Assembly (NCBI GenBank): GCA_902800625.1
Contig: CADCFG010000019.1
Span: 1-64,000, forward strand
Length of the DNA: 64,000 bases
Source of the DNA: an uncultured Eubacteriales bacterium
Lineage (GTDB): Bacteria > Bacillota > Clostridia > Christensenellales > Aristaeellaceae
Direction of reading: 5' to 3'
Both the position numbers and the translations under genes were made by a program. Of the stretch, positions 25,383 through 33,553 are shown piece after piece. Below the pieces are notes generated by a model. It saw nothing but the letters and a program-made list of their open reading frames with translations. It searched no databases and was not told the origin of the DNA. Position 1 is the stretch's first letter. Each line of letters starts with the position of its first letter.

Positions 25383-26525
25383 TTATTTCTTCAGCTCCAT
25401 GCCCGCCTTCAGGAAGCGGAACATGCGCACGGCGCCCAGGTAGTAGAGCTCCTCCGCGCGGCCCAGGGCCTCCTCCAGGGGCATGGGCGCGTCCACGGTG
25501 GTCATCAGCGAGGCGATGCCGTGGTCGAAGATCCGGGCGGCGTCCCTTCCCAGCGAGCCGCTCAGGCCCACGGCGATCACGCCCTTTTTCGCGGCGCGCT
25601 CGCCCACGCCCTGCATCACCTTGCCGAAGCAGCTCTGCCAGTCGGTGCGGCCCTCGCCGGTGACCACCAGGTCGGTGCCCTCCAGGCGGCTGTCGAAGTC
25701 GATCAGATCCAGCACGGTGTCGATGCCAGACTTCATTTCCCCGCCCAGGAACACCATCAGCGCCGCACCCAGGCCACCCGCCGCGCCCGCGCCCTGGATG
25801 GCGTCGGGGTCGATGCCGAACTGGCGGCGGATCACGTCGCGATAGTTCACCATGCCACTCTCCAGCCGCTGCTGAATCTCCGGCGTCGCGCCCTTCTGGG
25901 CCCCGAAGGTCCAGGTGGCGCCGTTTTTGCCGCACAGGGGGTTGGTCACATCGCACATCACGGTGATCTTCGCGGCGGATACGCGGTGGTCCAGGTTGGA
26001 CACGTCGATGGCGCTGACCTTCTCCAGCTCCTCGCCCCGGCCCTCCAGCTCCCGGCCCTCGCCGTCCAGGAACCGCACGCCCAGCGCCCGGGCGCAGCCC
26101 ATGCCGCCGTCGTTGGTGGCGCTGCCGCCGATGGCGATGGAGATGTCGGTAAAGCCCATGTCCAGCGCGTGGCGGATCAGCTCGCCGGTGCCGTAGCTGG
26201 TGGCCTTCAGCGGATTGCGCCTGTCCAGGGGCACCAGCGGGAGCCCGGAGGCCGCCGCCATCTCGATCACCGCGCGACGCTCATCCAGCCTGCCGTAGCG
26301 GGCCGTGACCTTCTCCATCATCGGGCCGCAGACCTCGCATTCGATCCACTCGCCCTTTTCCGCGGCCACCACCGCGTCCGTGGTGCCCTCGCCGCCGTCG
26401 GCCACCGGCACGCCGCTGTACTCGATCTCGCCGAAGACCGCCTTCGCGGCCTTCGCCAGCAGCGCGACGGTCTGCTCGCTGGTCAGAGTGCCCTTGAATG
26501 AATCCGATGCAAACAGGAACTTCAT
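25383..26525 (-). CDS. Glycerate kinase (GlxK/GarK family)
   Basis: 380 aa. The N-terminus MKFLFASDSFKGTLTSEQ is the family signature. VPVADGGEGTTDAVV, IAIGGSATNDGGMGCARALG and LVVTGEGRTDWQSCFGK form the substrate and phosphate sites. It phosphorylates D-glycerate, usually to 2-phosphoglycerate for this class, feeding glycolysis. First gene of the glycerate kinase-GntP operon, divergent from CdaR. GGGGAGG precedes the ATG. Confidence 0.93.
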   Translation of the reverse strand: MKFLFASDSFKGTLTSEQTVALLAKAAKAVFGEIEYSGVPVADGGEGTTDAVVAAEKGEWIECEVCGPMMEKVTARYGRLDERRAVIEMAAASGLPLVPLDRRNPLKATSYGTGELIRHALDMGFTDISIAIGGSATNDGGMGCARALGVRFLDGEGRELEGRGEELEKVSAIDVSNLDHRVSAAKITVMCDVTNPLCGKNGATWTFGAQKGATPEIQQRLESGMVNYRDVIRRQFGIDPDAIQGAGAAGGLGAALMVFLGGEMKSGIDTVLDLIDFDSRLEGTDLVVTGEGRTDWQSCFGKVMQGVGERAAKKGVIAVGLSGSLGRDAARIFDHGIASLMTTVDAPMPLEEALGRAEELYYLGAVRMFRFLKAGMELKK

Positions 26526-26660
26526 GTTGGTTGCCTCCCCGCTGTTTATTTTGCTGGATTCATTATAGCATTCTCCGCGGATGTATGATATATTATATAT
26601 AACAATAAGTACCGAATAATACACTTCATTTATATTATACATGACAGGGAGGCGGCGCCC
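26526..26660. promoter_or_regulatory. Divergent glycerate kinase / cdaR control region
   Basis: An AT-rich 135-base gap in a GC-rich context. An extended -10 TGCTATAAT on the minus strand at 26570-26562 serves the kinase gene. TATATTATAC at 26631-26640 is a candidate -10 for cdaR. Several TATATTATA-like words at 26587-26602 and 26631-26640 could be CdaR operators, but no site can be fixed by eye. Confidence 0.55.
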
Positions 26661-27764
26661 ATGCCCGAGCAGATCCGCACCCGGCTGGCAGGTCAGATCG
26701 TAGACACGCTGAAGACGATCTGCAGCCACGACATCAACTTCATCGACGTCCACGGCAGGATCATCGCCAGCACCGACGCGGCCCGGGTGGGCAGCTATCA
26801 CGTGGGCGGACACGAGGCGGCCCAAAGCGGGCAGATCGTGGTCATTGAGGCGGACGACCCCCAGCGGGACGTGCGCCACGGCATCAACATGCCCATCCGC
26901 TTCCACGGCAGCACCGTGGCCGTCATCGGCATCACGGGCGCGCCGGCGGAGGTGCAGAAGTACGCCGACCTGGCCCAGCGCATCACGCTGCTTCTGCTGC
27001 GGGAGCACGAGATCGACACCCGGAACTACGACGTGCGCACCCAGACGGGCTATCTGGTGCGAGCGCTGGTGGACCGGGAGACGGTGACGGCCGCCTATAT
27101 ATCGGAGGTGCTGGAGAAGAACGGGCTGTCGGATCGGGGCGAGCCCTGGCGCTGCATGGTCATCCAGCTGCGGGAGGGCCACGAGCACCCGCTGTCCGCC
27201 ATCGAGGCGGCGACCCAGGAGGTGGCGCGGGGGCTGGGCAAGTGCCTGTACGCCTACCGCTTCCCCAACGAATACGTGCTGCTGGTGAAGGAGCGGGACA
27301 GCGGCCGCTGGGAGAAGGCGCTGCGGGCGCTGTCAGGCGCCTGGCCGCGGGACATCCGGGTTGGAATCGGCTCCTCCCGGCGGCTGTCCCGGCAGGACCT
27401 GTCCTTCCAGGCGGCGAAGCTGGCCATCCAGAGCCTGGAGGCGGGTGAGAACTTCGCTTCCTATGAAGACGTGCGGCTGGAGATTTTGCTGGGCAGCGTG
27501 TCGGAGGCGGCGGCCGGCGCGTACCTGGAAAAGTGCCTGAAGGGGCTGGACGAGGGGGACAGGGCGCTGCTGGGCGTCTACTTCGCCAGCGAGATGTCCC
27601 TGAAGGAGACGGCCGAGCGCTGCTTTTTGCACGTGAACACCGTGCAGTACCGCCTGAAGCGCGTGCGGGAGCGCTGCGGCCTGGACCCGCGCCGGTTCCG
27701 GGAGGCCTCGCTGCTCTACACCGCCCTGCGGGTGGAGGCCATGAGCCGACGGGAGGGGACATAA
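26661..27764 (+). CDS. CdaR-type sugar-diacid transcriptional regulator
   Basis: 367 aa. The N-terminal diacid-recognition domain (residues 1-135) contains INFIDVHGRIIASTDAARVGSYH and GINMPIRFHGSTVAVIGITG. The middle is a GGDEF-like fold typical of PucR/CdaR proteins (RVGIGSSRRLSRQDLSFQ). The C-terminal HTH_30 has MSLKETAERCFLHVNTVQYRLKRV. It probably activates the divergent kinase-permease operon in response to glycerate. Confidence 0.9.
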   Translation: MPEQIRTRLAGQIVDTLKTICSHDINFIDVHGRIIASTDAARVGSYHVGGHEAAQSGQIVVIEADDPQRDVRHGINMPIRFHGSTVAVIGITGAPAEVQKYADLAQRITLLLLREHEIDTRNYDVRTQTGYLVRALVDRETVTAAYISEVLEKNGLSDRGEPWRCMVIQLREGHEHPLSAIEAATQEVARGLGKCLYAYRFPNEYVLLVKERDSGRWEKALRALSGAWPRDIRVGIGSSRRLSRQDLSFQAAKLAIQSLEAGENFASYEDVRLEILLGSVSEAAAGAYLEKCLKGLDEGDRALLGVYFASEMSLKETAERCFLHVNTVQYRLKRVRERCGLDPRRFREASLLYTALRVEAMSRREGT

Positions 27765-27792
27765 AAAACGCGCCACACAGGCCTGTGTGGCG
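27763..27792 (-). terminator. Terminator between cdaR and the DUF4870-like gene
   Basis: Perfect 11-bp stem CGCCACACAGG/CCTGTGTGGCG at 27771-27792. The A-run at 27763-27768, overlapping the cdaR stop, gives a six-base U-tract on the minus strand. Convergent genes probably share it. Confidence 0.82.
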
Positions 27793-27809
27793 TGATTTCG
27801 CATCCGCGT

Positions 27810-28115
27810 TCAGATCAGCTGGATGTCCCCCACGATGGGCAGCGGCTCGTCGCTCCCCTTCGCGGCGCGGACGATGCCCAAGATGACCAGCACCAGCACG
27901 CCGATGCCCAGCACATCCCCGGCCAGGCTCAACAGGCCGTGGAAGCGGTTGAGGATGGCGGAGATCGAGCCCGCGATGGCCAGCAGGAAGCCCTGGTTCA
28001 GGTGGCGGCGGGAGAGCTGGTCGTCCTTGTTGCGGATGATAAAGGCGACGACCCAGAAGATCCAGCCCAGATAGCTGAAAATGGCGGCGACCTTGTCCTT
28101 CTTCTCGGTATACAT
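27810..28115 (-). CDS. DUF4870-like small membrane protein
   Basis: 101 aa. KKDKVAAIFSYLGWIFWVVAFIIR, then DDQLSRRHLNQGFLLAI, then a third helix (VLGIGVLVLVILGIVRA) fit the DUF4870/Tic20-like small membrane protein pattern, with a polar loop containing the conserved HxNQ. Function unknown. The start at 28115 has GGAGGAAAACG upstream. An extended -10 (TGCTATAAT, 28171-28164) precedes it. Confidence 0.72.
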   Translation of the reverse strand: MYTEKKDKVAAIFSYLGWIFWVVAFIIRNKDDQLSRRHLNQGFLLAIAGSISAILNRFHGLLSLAGDVLGIGVLVLVILGIVRAAKGSDEPLPIVGDIQLI

Positions 28116-28220
28116 ATCGTTTTCCTCCTGTGGTGAATTTCGGTTTCCCCGGTTGACGATGGCATTATAGCACCCGGGCATGAGAACACAAGGATAATCA
28201 CATTAGAAAGGGATGAGAAA

Positions 28221-28700
28221 TCAGCCGAAGGGGGCGCTCTGGCGCAGCTCGGTGTAGATCATGCCCCGGTCGGAGCGCATCAGCGACACATGCTCCACCG
28301 TCATCCCCGCCTTCGGCACCCGGATCGCGCTCACGCCCGCGCCGCGCCGAAGCAGCGTGATGTGGGGCGAGAACCGCTTGCGGTCGAAGGGAATGCCCTC
28401 CTCGCTCAGCGCGTGGCGCAGGGCTTGCACGTATCTTTGAAGCGGCGGACATTGCGCCAGGCCCGCCCACCACAATTCTCCGAAGCAGCCAAAGCCGTCC
28501 AGCTGGATCTCAAAGGGCACCACCGGCGGAAGGGGCACGGCGTCCGGGTCGGGATATTCCCCGATGAAGGCCAGCGTCAGGTGCATATTCTCCGCGGGGG
28601 TGTAGTTGCCCGCGACGCCCCGGGCCTTCATCTGCCGCTGCACGTCCCCCAGGGCGCGGCGCATTTCCTCCGACAGCGCGATGGCGATGAACAGTCGCAT
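28221..28700 (-). CDS. thpR: RNA 2',3'-cyclic phosphodiesterase (2'-5' RNA ligase family)
   Basis: 159 aa 2H phosphoesterase. The two HxTx motifs are HLTLAFIG near residue 40 and HITLLRRG near residue 115, and MRLFIAIALSEE is the typical start. ThpR hydrolyses 2',3'-cyclic phosphates on RNA. The ATG lies 2 bases after the stop of the upstream cysteine-rich gene, whose end provides the GAGG ribosome binding site, so translation is likely coupled. Confidence 0.9.
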   Translation of the reverse strand: MRLFIAIALSEEMRRALGDVQRQMKARGVAGNYTPAENMHLTLAFIGEYPDPDAVPLPPVVPFEIQLDGFGCFGELWWAGLAQCPPLQRYVQALRHALSEEGIPFDRKRFSPHITLLRRGAGVSAIRVPKAGMTVEHVSLMRSDRGMIYTELRQSAPFG

Positions 28701-28702
28701 GA

Positions 28703-29032
28703 TTACCTCGCCAGCTCCTCTGCCAGCCGGGCCGCGCAGCCCACCAGGTCGTTGCAGGATTTGCCCGACAGCCGCAGCGCCCCGCAGCTGATGGCGCCGT
28801 TCTCCTCCCGGAAGCGCCGCTGGAATTCCTCCACCGCCTCCGGCTTCAGCCGCTGAAGCAGCTGGCATCCCGCCAGGTACGCCCCGCACTTGCCGCCGTC
28901 GCTCCGGGGCCGGGGCGCCAGCCGGGCGGCGTCCTCCGTGGAAAGGCCCAGATCCCGGTCGAAGGCCATCGTCACCGACTGGGCGCAGTTGTTTCCGTTC
29001 CTGTGATATTCGCGGGCGATATCCTCGCGCAT
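28703..29032 (-). CDS. C_GCAxxG_C_C-type cysteine protein
   Basis: 109 aa. The cysteine pattern NNCAQSV, then GGKCGAYLAG, then ISCGALRLSGKSCNDLVGCAARL matches the C_GCAxxG_C_C family, thought to be redox or metal-binding (sometimes split-Soret-like) proteins. The central motif is GKCGAYLAG rather than the exact GCAxxG. It sits between a nuclease-like gene and thpR on the same strand. Confidence 0.78.
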   Translation of the reverse strand: MREDIAREYHRNGNNCAQSVTMAFDRDLGLSTEDAARLAPRPRSDGGKCGAYLAGCQLLQRLKPEAVEEFQRRFREENGAISCGALRLSGKSCNDLVGCAARLAEELAR

Positions 29033-29054
29033 ATTCGTCCCCTCACTTTCGAGA

Positions 29055-29834
29055 TCATGTCCCGTTCAGAAAGCCCAAGTACTCGTCGAACACGTTGAAC
29101 AGCATGTCCCCGGAGCAGACCGGCAGCAGGAACCCGGTCTTCCCGACGGAGGTGAAGTCGAAGTACTCCCTGGCCCCGGTGAGCACCAGCGCGGGCAGCA
29201 CCTCGTATTCCGGGCCGAACACGATCTCAAGGTACGGGCAGTACTTGGCCGCCTGGGCCGCGTCCTCCGCGTCGATTTTGTCCTTCATCTTGAACTCCAG
29301 CGAGAACACCCGGTCCTCGGTGATCACCAGCACGTCCGCATAGATGCGCACGCGCCGCGCGCGCTTCAGCCGGAACTCGAAGGCAATCTCCCACTTCAGG
29401 CAGCGGTCGCCCGCCATGTCCAGAAGGTCCTCGAACAGGCGCACCATGCAGGCGCGGCAGTCCCGGAAGGAGTGGAAGAGCCCCCGGGCGTCGCTGACGC
29501 TGCGGCCGATCCGCTGGCAGCCCTCGATCAGCCTGTCCAGCCACGCATCCTCCGTCAGGTCCATGAATTCGGCGGCGCTGCCGTAGTAGCCGCAAAACTC
29601 AAACAGCCCCGCGTGGGGCCGCTCCTGGCGGATGATGCCGTGCCAGCGGTAATCGCCGTCCTGCCAGCACAGCTCCTTCAAAAGCGGCGAGGCGTACAGC
29701 ACGTGGTTGACGGCGCTCCTCTCCAGCTTCAGGCGGCTGGCGATGTCCCTGGCCCTCAGGCCGTCCGACTGGCAGATGGCGGCGCAGACCCTTCGCTCCA
29801 GCTGGTCGGGGTCGCGGGTATATTCGGTCTTCAT
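29055..29834 (-). CDS. wHTH protein with PD-(D/E)XK-like nuclease core
   Basis: 259 aa. Residues 8-65 look like a winged helix (QLERRVCAAICQSDGLRARD, then LKLERSAVNHVLYASPLLKEL). A central helical region contains the cysteine pair FRDCRACMVRLFEDLLDM. The C-terminal half has ADVLVITEDRVFSLEFKMKDK, matching the D...ExK signature of PD-(D/E)XK nucleases, followed by AAKYCPYLEIVFG. No known operon partner such as a helicase or methylase is next to it. Start at 29834. Confidence 0.6.
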   Translation of the reverse strand: MKTEYTRDPDQLERRVCAAICQSDGLRARDIASRLKLERSAVNHVLYASPLLKELCWQDGDYRWHGIIRQERPHAGLFEFCGYYGSAAEFMDLTEDAWLDRLIEGCQRIGRSVSDARGLFHSFRDCRACMVRLFEDLLDMAGDRCLKWEIAFEFRLKRARRVRIYADVLVITEDRVFSLEFKMKDKIDAEDAAQAAKYCPYLEIVFGPEYEVLPALVLTGAREYFDFTSVGKTGFLLPVCSGDMLFNVFDEYLGFLNGT

Positions 29835-29889
29835 ACGCCCAGCATACCACATCCCGGCCCGGTTTTCAACCACAATGGGCCGCAGACAG

Positions 29890-29918
29890 TGGACAGCGAC
29901 AGGGCTGCCTGCTATAAT
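29890..29918 (+). promoter_or_regulatory. Promoter of the isoprenylcysteine methyltransferase-like gene
   Basis: TGGACA at 29890-29895, 17-base spacer, TATAAT at 29913-29918. Confidence 0.72.
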
Positions 29919-29981
29919 AATGGAAAGTCAGGCACAGGGAACCGAAGGTTGTGCCGGGAACCGTTCGATCGACAGGGGGGA

Positions 29982-30659
29982 ATGAAGATGGACGGAAAGC
30001 TGTTTGGCCGGGCAATCGGCAAGTTTACGGGCGGCGTGCTGCTGTTGGGGCTTCTGCTGTTCCTGCCCGCGGGCACGCTGAACTGGTGGCAGGGGTGGCT
30101 CCTGATGGGGATACTGTTCGTGCCCATGTTTGCCGCCGGGCTGGTGATGATGAAGAAGTCGCCGCGGCTGCTGGAGAAGCGGCTGAACGCCAGGGAGGAG
30201 CAGGGCGAGCAGAGGCTCGTGATCCTGCTGAGCGGGCTGATGTTCCTTACTGCGTTCGTGGTGGCGGGGCTGAACTTCCGCTTCGGCTGGCTGGTGCTGC
30301 CGGACTGGGTGAGCTGGACGGCAGCGGGGCTGTTCCTGCTGGCCTACGCGCTGTACGCCGAGGTGCTGCGGGAGAATGAATGGCTGTCCCGCACGGTGGA
30401 GGTGCAGCAGGACCAGAAGGTGGTGGACACGGGCCTCTACGGCGTGGTGCGCCATCCCATGTACATGAGCACGCTTATGCTGTTCCTTTCCATGCCGCTG
30501 GTGCTGGGCTCGGCGATCTCGTTTTTCATCATGCTGCTCTATATCCCCATCATCGCCCGGCGCATCCGCAATGAGGAGGAAGTGCTGGAGCTGGGCCTGG
30601 CGGGCTACGCCGAATACAGGCGGAAGGTCCGCTACAGGGTCATACCCTATATCTGGTGA
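29982..30659 (+). CDS. Isoprenylcysteine methyltransferase-like membrane protein
   Basis: 225 aa with about five membrane helices. The C-terminal GLYGVVRHPMYMSTLMLFLSM contains the RHPxY motif of the ICMT/PEMT family, followed by ARRIRNEEEVLELGLAGYAEYRRKVRYR (NEE binding motif). These enzymes methylate lipids or small acceptors using SAM; the substrate here is unknown. GGGGGG lies just before the ATGs at 29982 and 29988, and the second may be the true start. Confidence 0.82.
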   Translation: MKMDGKLFGRAIGKFTGGVLLLGLLLFLPAGTLNWWQGWLLMGILFVPMFAAGLVMMKKSPRLLEKRLNAREEQGEQRLVILLSGLMFLTAFVVAGLNFRFGWLVLPDWVSWTAAGLFLLAYALYAEVLRENEWLSRTVEVQQDQKVVDTGLYGVVRHPMYMSTLMLFLSMPLVLGSAISFFIMLLYIPIIARRIRNEEEVLELGLAGYAEYRRKVRYRVIPYIW

Positions 30660-30679
30660 GGGGCAAAGGAGAGAGGCGC

Positions 30680-31210
30680 ATGAACATCACGGTGTACCTG
30701 GGCGCGAACCCGGGCAATGACCCGTCGCTGGCGCGGGCAGTGCGCGAGCTGGGGACCTGGATCGGTGAAAGCGGCCACAGCCTCGTCTACGGCGGCTCGA
30801 AGTCCGGCCTGATGGGCGAGCTGGCCCGGAGCGTCTTGCAGGCGGGCGGCGAGGTGACGGGGGTGGAGCCCCGGTTCTTCGTGGACGCCGGGTTCGTCTA
30901 TGACGACATCACCCGCCTGATCGTGACCGAGGACATGGCCAGTCGCAAGGCGAAGATGATCGAGCTGGGCGACGCATTCATCGCCTTTCCCGGCGGCACG
31001 GGCACGCTGGAGGAGATCGCCGAGGTGATGAGCAAGGTGTCCCTTGGGCACTTGGACGCGCCCTGCATCCTCTACAACCTGAACGGCTATTACGACGGCC
31101 TGAAGGCGCAGCTTGGACACATGATCGAAATGGGCCTGTCGTCGCCGGGGAAGCAGGCGGGCATACTGTTCGCGGACGACCTGGCGGCGATCAAGGCCCG
31201 GCTGGCCTAA
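30680..31210 (+). CDS. LOG-family (TIGR00730) nucleotide-processing protein
   Basis: 176 aa Rossmann-like protein. GSKSGLMGELARSVLQAGGEVTGV and the catalytic PGGxGTxxE motif in FPGGTGTLEEIAEVMS mark the LOG/lysine-decarboxylase-like family. Members are phosphoribohydrolases that cleave nucleoside 5'-monophosphates (cytokinin-type activation in plants). The ATG at 30680 has GGAGAGAGG upstream, 20 bases past the preceding gene. Confidence 0.86.
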   Translation: MNITVYLGANPGNDPSLARAVRELGTWIGESGHSLVYGGSKSGLMGELARSVLQAGGEVTGVEPRFFVDAGFVYDDITRLIVTEDMASRKAKMIELGDAFIAFPGGTGTLEEIAEVMSKVSLGHLDAPCILYNLNGYYDGLKAQLGHMIEMGLSSPGKQAGILFADDLAAIKARLA

Positions 31211-31222
31211 CCGACATTTCGC

Positions 31223-31427
31223 GTGCAGGCGCTGGATATCGGGCAGGTCCGCGAGATCTACAATGAGCGCATGACCCGGGATTTCCCCCGGGACGAGCTG
31301 AAGCCTCTCAGCCGGATCGAGCGGGCGCTCGAAAAGGGCGAGTATGCGTGCTGATGGAGGTGGACGACCCCGCCAGTGCCAGGGCCCCAAGGAGCGGGAG
31401 CTGTATGAGCGCTGGGTGGTCCTGTGA
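31223..31427 (+). pseudogene. Degraded GNAT acetyltransferase
   Basis: Fragments of a GNAT protein appear in different frames. The N-terminal piece reads ALDIGQVREIYNERMTRDFP, then KPLSRIERALEKGEYAC followed by a stop at about 31352. A short LMEVDDPASA piece follows in another frame (about 31354-31383). A C-terminal piece reads GPKERELYERWVVL and stops at 31425-31427. The central acetyl-CoA-binding region is missing, so an internal deletion and frameshifts have destroyed the gene. Confidence 0.7.
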
Positions 31428-31446
31428 CAGACAACAGAGAGGAGAA

Positions 31447-31638
31447 ATGAACATGAAGGAGTACAAGCTGGTCTATCTGAACAAGGGCTTCAAGGTTTCC
31501 CGGGAGAAGGACCTGGAGCAGGCCGAACAGATCATCAACGAATACGTCCGCGCGGGCTGGACCCTGCAGCAGATCACCACGCCCGACGACGGCGTGGGCG
31601 CCATGGTCGGGGTGTTCTACCGGGAGGAGCGGCTGTGA
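31447..31638 (+). CDS. DUF4177-like small protein
   Basis: 63 aa. MKEYKLVYLNKGFKVSREKD, then LEQAEQIINEYVRAGWTLQQI and GAMVGVFYRE fit the small DUF4177 fold (beta-alpha-beta with a GWxLxQ motif). Function unknown. AGAGGAGA lies before the ATG pair at 31447/31453. It is 19 bases upstream of the deformylase gene and probably cotranscribed. Confidence 0.75.
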   Translation: MNMKEYKLVYLNKGFKVSREKDLEQAEQIINEYVRAGWTLQQITTPDDGVGAMVGVFYREERL

Positions 31639-31657
31639 CGGCCGGGGAGGTTGCACC

Positions 31658-32068
31658 ATGATTCGACCCATCGTGCGGGACGTGCTCTTCCTGGGCCAGA
31701 AGTCGAAGGAGGCCACGCCCCATGACGCGGCCCTGGGTCGGGACCTGCAGGACACGCTGCGGGCCAACCGAGACCGGTGCGTGGGCATGGCCGCGAACAT
31801 GATCGGCGAGGGCAAGCGGGCGATCATCGTGAGCATCGGCCCGGCGGACGTGGTGATGTACAACCCGGTGCTGCTGGCGAAGGACGCGCCCTACGAGGCG
31901 GAGGAGGGCTGCCTGTCCCTGGACGGCGTGCGCAAGACCACGCGCTTTCAGAACATCGAGATCGAGTACCGGGATGCGGCCTGGAAGAAGCGCCGCCAGC
32001 GGTACTCCGGCTGGATCGCCCAGATCATACAGCACGAGATGGACCACCTGGAGGGCATCATCATATGA
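31658..32068 (+). CDS. def: Peptide deformylase
   Basis: 136 aa. All three metal-site motifs are present. Motif 1 is CVGMAANMIG (a variant of GxGxAAxQ, with Asn in place of Gln), motif 2 is EEGCLSL with the metal Cys, and motif 3 is QHEMDHLEG with the catalytic Glu and two His ligands. Deformylase removes the formyl group from nascent proteins. The protein is at the short end for the family. The stop overlaps the first ATG of the esterase frame. Confidence 0.9.
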   Translation: MIRPIVRDVLFLGQKSKEATPHDAALGRDLQDTLRANRDRCVGMAANMIGEGKRAIIVSIGPADVVMYNPVLLAKDAPYEAEEGCLSLDGVRKTTRFQNIEIEYRDAAWKKRRQRYSGWIAQIIQHEMDHLEGIII

Positions 32069-32085
32069 AGAACGGAGGCCTGAAC

Positions 32086-32850
32086 ATGAAGGAGATACCG
32101 GGGGCGTATCTTGAACCCTGCGCCGGCGCGGGCCAGGTGGAGAGGCTGGACTACGGAAAAAAGTTCCTGCTGGTGTACACGCCCGCGAAGCCGGCGAAGC
32201 GCATCCTCTACCTGATCCACGGGGGCGGCGGCGACCAGTACGCCTTCTTCTGCCCGGCGTTTCTGAACACCGTGGACCACATGATCGCGGACGGCCTGCT
32301 GGAGCCGTTGTACATGGTGTCGCCCTGCTTCTACGACCCGGCGGAGACGGACAAGACCCCGGCGTCCTCGGGCGTGGCGGTAAAGAAGTTCATAAGCGAG
32401 CTGCGGGATCAGGTCGTGCCGCTGGCGGAGGGCTTCATCGGCAAGGCCTTCGCGCGGGAGGACCGGGCCATCGGCGGGTTCTCCATGGGCGGAGTCACCA
32501 CCTGGTACGCCTTCATGCGGGCGCTGGACCTGTTCCGCTGGTTTCTGCCGCTGAGCGGCGACTGCTGGGCCTGCGGCGAGAAGGGCGGCGGCAAGCACCC
32601 GGCGGAGACTGCGAAGGCGCTGGCCGACGCCGTTATGGCGCAGGGACAGCGCGACTTTCGCATCCATGCCGTCACCGGCTCGAAGGACATCGCCTTCCCC
32701 AACCTGGACGCCCAGATCCGCGCCATGGCGGATTACCCGGAGCTGTTCGGCGACAGGCTGCGCTATGACGTGATGGAGGGCGGCGCCCACGATTACGAGA
32801 CCATCTTCCGCTACCTGTACAACATCCTGCCGGGGGCGTTTGGGGAGTAG
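32086..32850 (+). CDS. Esterase of the CE1 / esterase D type
   Basis: 254 aa alpha/beta hydrolase. The oxyanion region is YLIHGGGGDQYAFFC, the nucleophile elbow GGFSMGGVTTWYAF, and the catalytic His lies in GGAHDYETIFRYLYN. The pattern fits CE1-like feruloyl/acetyl xylan esterases, but with no signal peptide, so it is cytosolic. The start at 32086 has GGAGG 8 bases upstream; an earlier ATG at 32065 lacks a site. Confidence 0.83.
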   Translation: MKEIPGAYLEPCAGAGQVERLDYGKKFLLVYTPAKPAKRILYLIHGGGGDQYAFFCPAFLNTVDHMIADGLLEPLYMVSPCFYDPAETDKTPASSGVAVKKFISELRDQVVPLAEGFIGKAFAREDRAIGGFSMGGVTTWYAFMRALDLFRWFLPLSGDCWACGEKGGGKHPAETAKALADAVMAQGQRDFRIHAVTGSKDIAFPNLDAQIRAMADYPELFGDRLRYDVMEGGAHDYETIFRYLYNILPGAFGE

Positions 32851-32942
32851 AGAAGGCGGCGCGACGTCCGCTGGGGTATAGCGTGGCGAATCGCGCTGGG
32901 CAGGCGCGGCAACGGCGCCCCTACAGAGTAGGCGCAGGAAGC

Positions 32943-33553
32943 CCCGTCCCCTCTATCGCTGCTCCCCTATCGCGGGGCGGCAAACTCTCCGGCACTATTG
33001 AGCGACGCGGCAAACGAAACCCCTACCCTCCGCAGGGATCACGAGGCCGTGGGCTCACTTGTGCCGGGAGTTTTGCCGCGAAAAAAACGCGTTCCTTGGT
33101 TCCCTAAACGGAATGCCGCAGCGACGACGCGGCATTCCGGTTCCCCTATTCAGGCCCGTCCCCTCTATCGCTGCTCCCCTATCGCGGGGCGGCAAACTCT
33201 CCGGCACTATTGAGCGACGCGGCAAACGAAACCCCTATCCTCCGCAGGGATCATGAGGCCGTGGGCTCACTTGTGCCGGGAGTTTTGCCGCGAAAAAAAC
33301 GCGTTCCTTGGTTCCTTAAACGGAATGCCGCAGCGACGACGCGGCAATCCGGTTCCCCTATTCAGGCCCGTCCCCTCTATCGCTGCTCCCCTATCATGGG
33401 GCGGCAAACTCTCCGGCACTATTGAGCGACGCGGCAAACGAAACCCCTATCCTCCGCAGGGATCACGAGGCCGTGGGCTCACTTGTGCCGGGAGTTTTGC
33501 CGCGAAAAAAACGCGTTCCTTGGTTCCTTAAACGGAATGTCGCAGCGACGACC
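32943..33553. repeat. Three tandem copies of a 212-bp structured repeat
   Basis: Units start at 32943, 33155 and 33367, exactly 212 bases apart; the third is cut short at about 33553. Copies 1 and 2 differ at only about four positions. In each, GCGGCAAACTCTCCGGCAC (32977-32995 in copy 1) can pair with GTGCCGGGAGTTTTGCCGC (33061-33079) across 65 bases. Those 65 bases contain ATCCTCCGCAGGGAT and GAGGCCGTGGGCTC hairpins. A GGAATGCCGC/GCGGCATTCC hairpin lies downstream. The period is not a multiple of three, so the small ORFs inside are not conserved coding units. The whole 32851-33693 gap has no gene. Confidence 0.85.

Noticed and set aside
24228..26501. A 757-codon open frame opposite gntP and the glycerate kinase gene
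   Set aside because: The reading frame is rich in His, Gln, Gly and Asp from antisense GC-rich codons, has no domain, and lies fully opposite two clear genes.
24108..27764. GntP/glycerate kinase/CdaR as a novel system
   Set aside because: The gene set and divergent regulator match the ordinary glycerate or sugar-acid utilisation cassette.
28703..29834. Defence island formed by the nuclease-like and cysteine-rich genes
   Set aside because: Neighbours are ordinary metabolic genes (thpR, methyltransferase, LOG protein) and no known defence partner is visible.
32883..33531. Small proteins of 65-92 aa encoded within the 212-bp units
   Set aside because: The period is not divisible by three, so the frames shift between copies; there are no ribosome binding sites, and the pairing structure explains the conservation better.
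32943..33553. CRISPR array
   Set aside because: Repeats are 212 bases with no unique spacers, far outside CRISPR dimensions, and no cas gene is present.
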